From Lactiplantibacillus paraplantarum (GTDB lineage Bacteria; Bacillota; Bacilli; Lactobacillales; Lactobacillaceae), in assembly GCF_003641145.1 (NCBI RefSeq), contig NZ_CP032744.1:682001-746000 (forward strand): a DNA stretch of 64,000 nt, read 5' to 3'. Shown in pieces: positions 59,374-64,000 of the stretch (positions are counted from its first letter, which is position 1; each line of letters opens with the position of its first letter). The position numbers were made by a program, and so were the translations under genes. The notes beneath the pieces are model-generated. The model was given only the letters and a program-made list of their open reading frames with translations, was not told the origin of the DNA and ran no database searches.

Positions 59374-59412
59374 AAAATACCTGTTAAAGATACCTGCTAA
59401 AGATACCTGCTG
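59374..59412. repeat. Short tandem repeat
   Basis: The 13-mer AAAGATACCTGCT occurs twice in a row, preceded by a diverged unit AAAATACCTGTT. A 12-13-bp minisatellite in the gap between the terminator at 59299 and the histidine phosphatase terminator. Confidence 0.6.
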
Positions 59413-59481
59413 CCAGTAATCAAGTTTTTTACTTAATTACCTACAACAGATATTATAGAACCGACATTTTAGCGCCAATAG

Positions 59482-59520
59482 CAAAACGCCCGCGACCAGT
59501 TAGTGGTCACGAGCGTTTTG
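59482..59520 (-). terminator. Terminator of the tandem histidine phosphatase genes
   Basis: CAAAACGC-c-CG-c-GACCA with TGGTC-a-CG-a-GCGTTTTG. Confidence 0.8.
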
Positions 59521-59534
59521 CTTAATAAGTCATA

Positions 59535-60212
59535 TTATAAGTGTTGGTTGATTTTTACGTCGGCCAAGTCCTGTGCATAAGCGACGACGCGAATTTGATC
59601 GCCATCGACATCGATGCGGGTGACACTCCCGTTTTTGGGACCGTTCGTGATGTCGATTTCGGGGGCGAAGCGTGCGACCATGCTGCGGATGGTCGTACCG
59701 TGGGTAACCACGAGCACCTTTTGATGGTGATCGTGGTGGGCTTTCAAGTAATCAAAACCCTGGTTGATTCGTTCCCAATACATTGCGTTGTCTTCGGCTT
59801 CGTGCCAAGGGTCGATTTCTCGCATCAGATCGCGAGTTTGGTCAATATGCACGTGTTCAAGGAGTTCATGCATACTTGTGACACCATACTGGCGACCAAC
59901 TAATGACCAAGTTCGACTGGAATCGTCGCCTTCAAAGTAGCCGTAAAAGACTTCTCGAAAGTTCATTAACGTTTTAAAGGGCTGTTCAGTTGCGCTCGCT
60001 GCCTGCCGGATCAGTTGTGCGGTGTCAATCGCTCGCTTGGAATCACTACTGTAGAAGTAGTCAAAATCAGTATTGGCGAGTGCGCGCCCGACCTTGGTAG
60101 CTGTTGCTTGGCCGTATTCAGTTAATGGTGAATCAGACCAACCTTGCATGCGATTGTATAAGTTGAAAAAAGTCTGTCCGTGACGGACAAAGTAAATTGA
60201 AAATTGAGCCAT
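59535..60212 (-). CDS. Histidine phosphatase family protein (phosphoglycerate mutase-like)
   Basis: 225 residues. RHG motif FVRHGQTFFNLYNRMQGWSD then SPLTEYGQATATKVG, and the second catalytic His in VLVVTHGTTIRSMVARF. Such enzymes dephosphorylate sugar or nucleotide phosphates; cofactor-dependent mutase activity is less likely because of the short length and lack of the mutase C-terminus. SD AAGGAGA. It is the distal gene of a tandem pair of paralogues. Confidence 0.85.
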   Translation of the reverse strand: MAQFSIYFVRHGQTFFNLYNRMQGWSDSPLTEYGQATATKVGRALANTDFDYFYSSDSKRAIDTAQLIRQAASATEQPFKTLMNFREVFYGYFEGDDSSRTWSLVGRQYGVTSMHELLEHVHIDQTRDLMREIDPWHEAEDNAMYWERINQGFDYLKAHHDHHQKVLVVTHGTTIRSMVARFAPEIDITNGPKNGSVTRIDVDGDQIRVVAYAQDLADVKINQHL

Positions 60213-60226
60213 GCGCTTCTCCTTAT

Positions 60227-60883
60227 TTAGTCGAGGTGGTCTTTGCGGCCAAGATAGTCTAACGTAACATCGTTGTCACTAATCGTGAATTTCGTGACGC
60301 TCCCATTTTGGGGCCGTGCGGGCGAAGTTAGGTCAGCAAAACGAGCGGCGATACTGTAAATCGTATTTCCGTGGCTGACGACGAGGACTTTGTCACCATC
60401 GTGATGTTTAGCGCGTAACGTATCAAGACCACCATTGACCCGCTGCCAGAATTCGGCGTTGTTTTCAGCGCGATGGAATGGATCGGCCTCTTTGCAGAAA
60501 TCCTTTGCTTTTTCGATCCCGTATTGTTCAATAATTGCGGACAAACTAGGTGCTTGATGGGGCGCGCCGACCATGAACCAGGTTTGCGATGTATCATCAC
60601 CTTCAAAGTAGCCGTAAAAGGCTTCGCGAAAGGCGGCCATTGGTTGAACTGTCAAGTCAGCGTTACCGCTAGCGGGAAGGATCAACTCCGCAGTGCGCAT
60701 CGCTCGCGTCATGTCACTCGCGTAGACGGCGTCAAAGTCAATGCCATTGAGCATTTTGCCCGCGTTACGGGCGTCTTGTTCGCCGACCGTTGTTAAGGGG
60801 GAATCACACCAGCCTTGCATCCGGCGGTACTTGTTAAAGTAAGTTTGACCATGACGAATCATGTAAACGGAAAAAGTTGCCAT
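60227..60883 (-). CDS. Histidine phosphatase family protein, second paralogue
   Basis: 218 residues. MIRHGQTYFNKYRRMQGWCD then SPLTTVGEQDARNAG and the second His in VLVVSHGNTIYSIAARF. Close paralogue of the gene at 59535, sharing the MQGW-DSPLT block and the FxFREAFYGYFEGDDxS segment. SD AGAGGAG. The 14-bp gap to the next gene points to an operon made by tandem duplication. Confidence 0.85.
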   Translation of the reverse strand: MATFSVYMIRHGQTYFNKYRRMQGWCDSPLTTVGEQDARNAGKMLNGIDFDAVYASDMTRAMRTAELILPASGNADLTVQPMAAFREAFYGYFEGDDTSQTWFMVGAPHQAPSLSAIIEQYGIEKAKDFCKEADPFHRAENNAEFWQRVNGGLDTLRAKHHDGDKVLVVSHGNTIYSIAARFADLTSPARPQNGSVTKFTISDNDVTLDYLGRKDHLD

Positions 60884-60953
60884 TATTTACTCCTCTGCTA
60901 ATGTTCAAAACTAAGTCACAATGAATTTAGTTTACCATAAAAAGGTGCTGCCT

Positions 60954-62810
60954 TTAATTAGCGGTTGCTAAGGCTTGCCGAATTTGAGCGGCCGTTTGCT
61001 TATTCCCCGTAAAGATTAAGCGGTCACCATACATGATCGTTGTATTCCCATTGGGTGCAATCAGTTTGCGATTACGAATGACTTGACTGATCGTAATATC
61101 CTGTGCAAATTGTAGGTTCTTAATTTGGACATTCGTATAGCGATGGTTGAGTACTCGTACTTCATAAATACTATTTTCAGTATCATTGAGCAAGAGTAAG
61201 GTTGATGGGGACTCAATTAAGGCCCGCAACAATGTGATATTAGCTTCTGGGGTATTGTAGACTTCGACGCCGAGTTCTCGAAGTTCATCTTCGTGTTCGT
61301 TGAGCACATTGCGGTCTTCAAAACGAACGATAATTCGGCGTACTCCGTATGCTTTGGCCGCCTTAGCAAGCTCGTAATTACGCTCAGCATCGATATGGCC
61401 GAGAACTAAAATATCCGTGTCAAATACGCCATGATCCTGTAAGTCCTGAGCCGTGAAGTTTTCCATCAAGGTCACTGGAACTTGCGCGTGGTAAGTCTGA
61501 TAATTTTCAGGATGATTTGTGTACATCGCCACGTCGTACCAGCCCTTACGTAGTTGTTGGGCAACGGGTACGGTGCTTAAGTTAGCGCCGATAAAGTGGA
61601 CCGCCGTTTTGACCAAGTCTTCTTTTTCAGCCGAATAAAACTTGTTAAAAATCAGGGGTGAGATGACACAAGTGAGTAGCGCTGCGAGTAGGAAAGCGCC
61701 GGACTGGTCACTAGTAATCGTCTTCATCGACTTGGCAACTCGCAGGACGGCTAATACCATTGTCATTGTCGTTGCAGTCAGCGCGGTACCGGCTAAAGCG
61801 TTGGCTTGTTTGAACCGTAATTTTAGGACCCAGTAACCACCAATCTTGGCAATCATGTATGCTAAGAAAAATAATGGAATTAATAGTAGCGTTTTGCCAC
61901 TAGTAAGTAATGTCCGCAAGTTCAAGTCGACCCCGGTCGTAATGAAGAAAATCGGGATGAAAAAGCCATAACCAATGGCGTCCAAGCGTTCGCGGGTCGT
62001 TTCACTTGGATTCAAGAGTTTTAAGACAATCCCGGCCACAAAGGCACCCAGAATGTTTTCGGCACCAACTGATTCAGCTACCGTGACCATGGTCACGATT
62101 AGGAAGAAGGCCAACCGAATATCTAATTGGGTGGTCGATTTATTAATATTTTGATAGAAGCGGAAAAACGGCTTGAAACGTAAGAGTAACAATGCCGCAA
62201 CGGCTAAAATAAGTAATAGTAGCCAGAGACTTTGTGAATTACTCCCGTACACGGATGCGTAGAGTGTCAACCCCATCATCGGCACGAGTTCACCAAACAC
62301 GGAGATTAACAGAATCGTTTGTCCAAAGGCTTTACTAAGTAATTCTTGTTCCTTCAAAGCCGCAATTACAATGCCAAGTGAAATCGTACCAAACAAAATA
62401 GCGGCGAGCCAGAAGTCGCTAAAGAGGCCACTGACCTTAAAGGCGGCTGCTAGCAGCAGTGATAAGACAACAATCGTGCCATAGGCGTACACTGAAAGCC
62501 GGACGGGCGAGTATTTCGGTGTGTTGACCGCATTTTTTTGCTCTAACGGTGTTAACGCCGTGCGCCGCTTCTTAAATAGGCTAAAGTCAATTTCAAGTCC
62601 ACTTAAGAACAGCAGGACGATGACGCCAATTGTTGATAATTGTGAGATAAGGTCAGAAGTGTTCACAAAATTAAACACACTGGGCCCAATCACGATGCCG
62701 ACAATGATTTCCATGACGGCAGTTGGCAAACTATTAATTTTGAATTTAGCCATGATGAGCGGAATTAATAACGCTGCTAATAAAATAATGACTAAGGAAA
62801 CTTGATCCAT
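60954..62810 (-). CDS. CPA2 cation:proton antiporter with TrkA-N domain (Kef-like)
   Basis: 618 residues from ATG 62810 (GAGG 9 nt upstream). N-terminal Na+/H+ exchanger domain with about 12 helices, e.g. LPTAVMEIIVGIVIGPSVF, FLSGLEIDFSLFKKR, ENILGAFVAGIVLKLL and GYGFFIPIFFITTGVDLNL. The C-terminal part (about 405-540) is a TrkA-N-like NAD-binding domain (VAMYTNHPENYQTYHAQVPV, TDILVLGHIDAERNYELA) and a TrkA-C-like end. It should exchange K+ or Na+ for protons under redox or pH stress. Confidence 0.85.
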   Translation of the reverse strand: MDQVSLVIILLAALLIPLIMAKFKINSLPTAVMEIIVGIVIGPSVFNFVNTSDLISQLSTIGVIVLLFLSGLEIDFSLFKKRRTALTPLEQKNAVNTPKYSPVRLSVYAYGTIVVLSLLLAAAFKVSGLFSDFWLAAILFGTISLGIVIAALKEQELLSKAFGQTILLISVFGELVPMMGLTLYASVYGSNSQSLWLLLLILAVAALLLLRFKPFFRFYQNINKSTTQLDIRLAFFLIVTMVTVAESVGAENILGAFVAGIVLKLLNPSETTRERLDAIGYGFFIPIFFITTGVDLNLRTLLTSGKTLLLIPLFFLAYMIAKIGGYWVLKLRFKQANALAGTALTATTMTMVLAVLRVAKSMKTITSDQSGAFLLAALLTCVISPLIFNKFYSAEKEDLVKTAVHFIGANLSTVPVAQQLRKGWYDVAMYTNHPENYQTYHAQVPVTLMENFTAQDLQDHGVFDTDILVLGHIDAERNYELAKAAKAYGVRRIIVRFEDRNVLNEHEDELRELGVEVYNTPEANITLLRALIESPSTLLLLNDTENSIYEVRVLNHRYTNVQIKNLQFAQDITISQVIRNRKLIAPNGNTTIMYGDRLIFTGNKQTAAQIRQALATAN

Positions 62811-62831
62811 GAATAAATACCTCAATTCGTT

Positions 62832-63785
62832 TTAGTACACGCGGAGCTGATCGTCATCAAAACCCCAGAATGCTTCGTTAGCGTGACCGTCAGTGAAAAC
62901 TTTCAGAATTTGGTCAACACCGGGTGCTAATTTATCGGGCGTTAGTTGGTCTAATGGTTGCCAGCTAATAGCCCCTTCGTATGAACCGGCTAATAAATCA
63001 CCATGATAGTGACTGGTAGTGTATAAGGTGCCAAGTGACACGTCGCCGTCTTCGTTTTCGACCCAAGTGACAGTGCCAACTAATTTTAATTGATCAACAC
63101 TTAGACCGGTTTCTTCTAAGACCTCGCGTTTCATTGCCGCAACTTGCGATTCCCCACGATCGACGTGGCCGCCGGGGAAAGTCAGGCCTGACCACTGAGC
63201 GTCGATTTTATTTTCAACGAGGACGTCGCCAGTCTTGGGATTGGTAATGAGGCACATGTTGACGAGTTCTGCCCGAACGGTCCGGTCGTGGTGTTCATGC
63301 TGATCCTTAGTGGCTAACCAGTCTTGGGCCTTGTCATTAATGCTGGCCATGAATGCTGCTTTCGTTTGTAGGTAGGCTGCGAGATCGGCTTGCCCATTGC
63401 GCACACCTTTTTCGCGAATGGCAGTATACTTGCGGCCGTCTGTCCGGTGCGCATTGAGATAATCCCGGAAAGTGAGTAATTGCTGATAATGCTGTTCATC
63501 AGTTGTAATGATAACGTGGATGTCGTTAGCAGCTAATTGTGTTGCGTAAGTGTGTGTCGTTCCGGCGACCGGTCGTGCGTGTAACGTAGCTACGGCAGCC
63601 GCCTGATCTTTAACAAGCAGTGCTAGGTCAATTGTTGGACGCGCCAATAATTGGGGCATGGCCGTACTACCCACGTGACTACTTTTTAATAGATTCGCCT
63701 GTAATTGCTGGCGTAACAAGGTTTGATACTCGGTTGCTTGTTTTTGCCAGTCAGATTGATAGGTGGTTAATTGAATTGGTTGCAT
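62832..63785 (-). CDS. GrpB (UPF0157)-Nudix fusion protein
   Basis: 317 residues from ATG 63785 (CGGAGGGA upstream). The N-terminal 165 residues have the GrpB pattern: IQLTTYQSDWQKQATEYQTL, SSHVGSTAMPQLLARPTIDL (Gly-Ser and the Asp dyad of nucleotidyltransferase-like folds), LTFRDYLNAHRTDGRKYTAI. The C-terminal 150 residues are a Nudix domain with the box GGHVDRGESQVAAMKREVLE followed by ETGL. GrpB members are usually stand-alone; the fusion suggests nucleotide turnover. 41 upstream codons of the open frame lack an SD. Confidence 0.82.
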   Translation of the reverse strand: MQPIQLTTYQSDWQKQATEYQTLLRQQLQANLLKSSHVGSTAMPQLLARPTIDLALLVKDQAAAVATLHARPVAGTTHTYATQLAANDIHVIITTDEQHYQQLLTFRDYLNAHRTDGRKYTAIREKGVRNGQADLAAYLQTKAAFMASINDKAQDWLATKDQHEHHDRTVRAELVNMCLITNPKTGDVLVENKIDAQWSGLTFPGGHVDRGESQVAAMKREVLEETGLSVDQLKLVGTVTWVENEDGDVSLGTLYTTSHYHGDLLAGSYEGAISWQPLDQLTPDKLAPGVDQILKVFTDGHANEAFWGFDDDQLRVY

Positions 63786-63883
63786 AGAATCCCTCCGCTC
63801 ATTAAAAACGTTAAAGTCATTGAAAGGATACACTTTTTGAGTGGTTTTGAAAAGGAAAGACGTGTTTTTCAAAGCGAGAAGCA

Positions 63884-63916
63884 ATAAAAAAACACGATTG
63901 CAGATCAACCGTGTTG
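63884..63916 (-). terminator. Terminator of the partial membrane protein gene
   Basis: AACACG (63891-63896) with CGTGTT (63910-63915) and, on the minus strand, a run of T. Confidence 0.65.
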
Positions 63917-63926
63917 TGTGTGGCGC

Positions 63927-64000
63927 TTATTTGAGATTGAGTGTTGTCCGTTGTCGCCAGGTCTTAATCAGTGCAACCACCGCGGCTGGGATGAGCGCGG
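63927..64000 (-). CDS. C-terminus of a membrane protein, cut by the window edge
   Basis: The minus-strand frame reads ALIPAAVVALIKTWRQRTT and ends LNLK before a TAA at 63927-63929. A hydrophobic segment with a basic tail, so it is the last helix of a membrane protein. A terminator follows. Nothing more can be said. Confidence 0.5.
   Translation of the reverse strand, partial: ALIPAAVVALIKTWRQRTTLNLK

Overview
The window looks like a chromosomal segment of a low-to-mid GC lactic acid bacterium, almost certainly Lactiplantibacillus plantarum or a very close relative. The clues are an OatA-type peptidoglycan O-acetyltransferase next to pepX, two pyruvate oxidases, a ppx-ppk-ppx polyphosphate cluster, an AraT / D-2-hydroxyacid dehydrogenase pair, strong AAGGAGG-type ribosome binding sites, frequent TTG starts and CcpA (cre) sites. 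This assignment comes from recognising families and layout; no search was run. There is no IS element, prophage or CRISPR array.

Layout. 1-3.1 kb: end of a HAD phosphatase, a TetR regulator and galM. 3.2-6.5 kb: a gene-poor stretch with a candidate small RNA, a nitroreductase operon, a hidden 40-residue membrane protein and copy A of a large non-coding structured repeat. 6.5-10.6 kb: glpK with a perfect cre site, a DUF2812-like membrane protein, an isolated unusual tRNA-Asn and an Spx paralogue whose redox cysteines are both serine. 10.7-17.6 kb: VanZ-like protein, an MFS exporter with a leader-peptide attenuator and a frameshifted C-terminus, then ppx-ppk-ppx. 17.9-27.8 kb: LicD, MarR, a purine permease, two pyruvate oxidases flanking a RibF-like FAD synthetase, and a proline iminopeptidase. 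28.1-29.0 kb: copy B of the structured repeat. 29.2-36.6 kb: birA with a BirA-type operator, oatA, pepX, OsmC. 36.6-47.4 kb: APC permease, zinc-finger/AP2 protein, vitamin B6-type kinase, Nudix, guanylate-kinase-like, Zur, a Ser-rich surface protein with its membrane partner, HAD, and the araT/hydroxyacid dehydrogenase operon. 47.9-50.8 kb: a glutamine-type ABC importer. 51-64 kb: APC permease, OhrR, TSUP exporter, MarR-MFS efflux operon, hflX, Nudix, SMR exporter behind an attenuator-like leader, a possible structured RNA, two tandem histidine phosphatases, a Kef/TrkA antiporter, a GrpB-Nudix fusion and the tail of another membrane protein.

How the parts fit. Pyruvate oxidase (FAD, TPP, Pi, O2) makes acetyl-phosphate and H2O2 when preferred sugar is exhausted; cre sites at pox1 and glpK fit CcpA control, and the FAD synthetase between the pox genes fits cofactor supply. 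OhrR, OsmC, nitroreductase and Spx are stress genes that match a peroxide-producing lifestyle.

Most interesting items: (1) a 0.78-0.87 kb non-coding element in two diverged copies, the better one with perfect 24-bp terminal inverted repeats; compensatory changes and G-U pairs that only work on the + strand argue for a giant structured RNA. (2) A small hairpin repeat (three full copies) whose arm sequence differs in every copy while pairing is kept. (3) A 25-codon leader peptide over an SD-sequestering hairpin before an MFS exporter. (4) Two smaller RNA candidates: a CU-rich sRNA with a cre site over its -35 box, and an attenuator-like leader before an SMR exporter.
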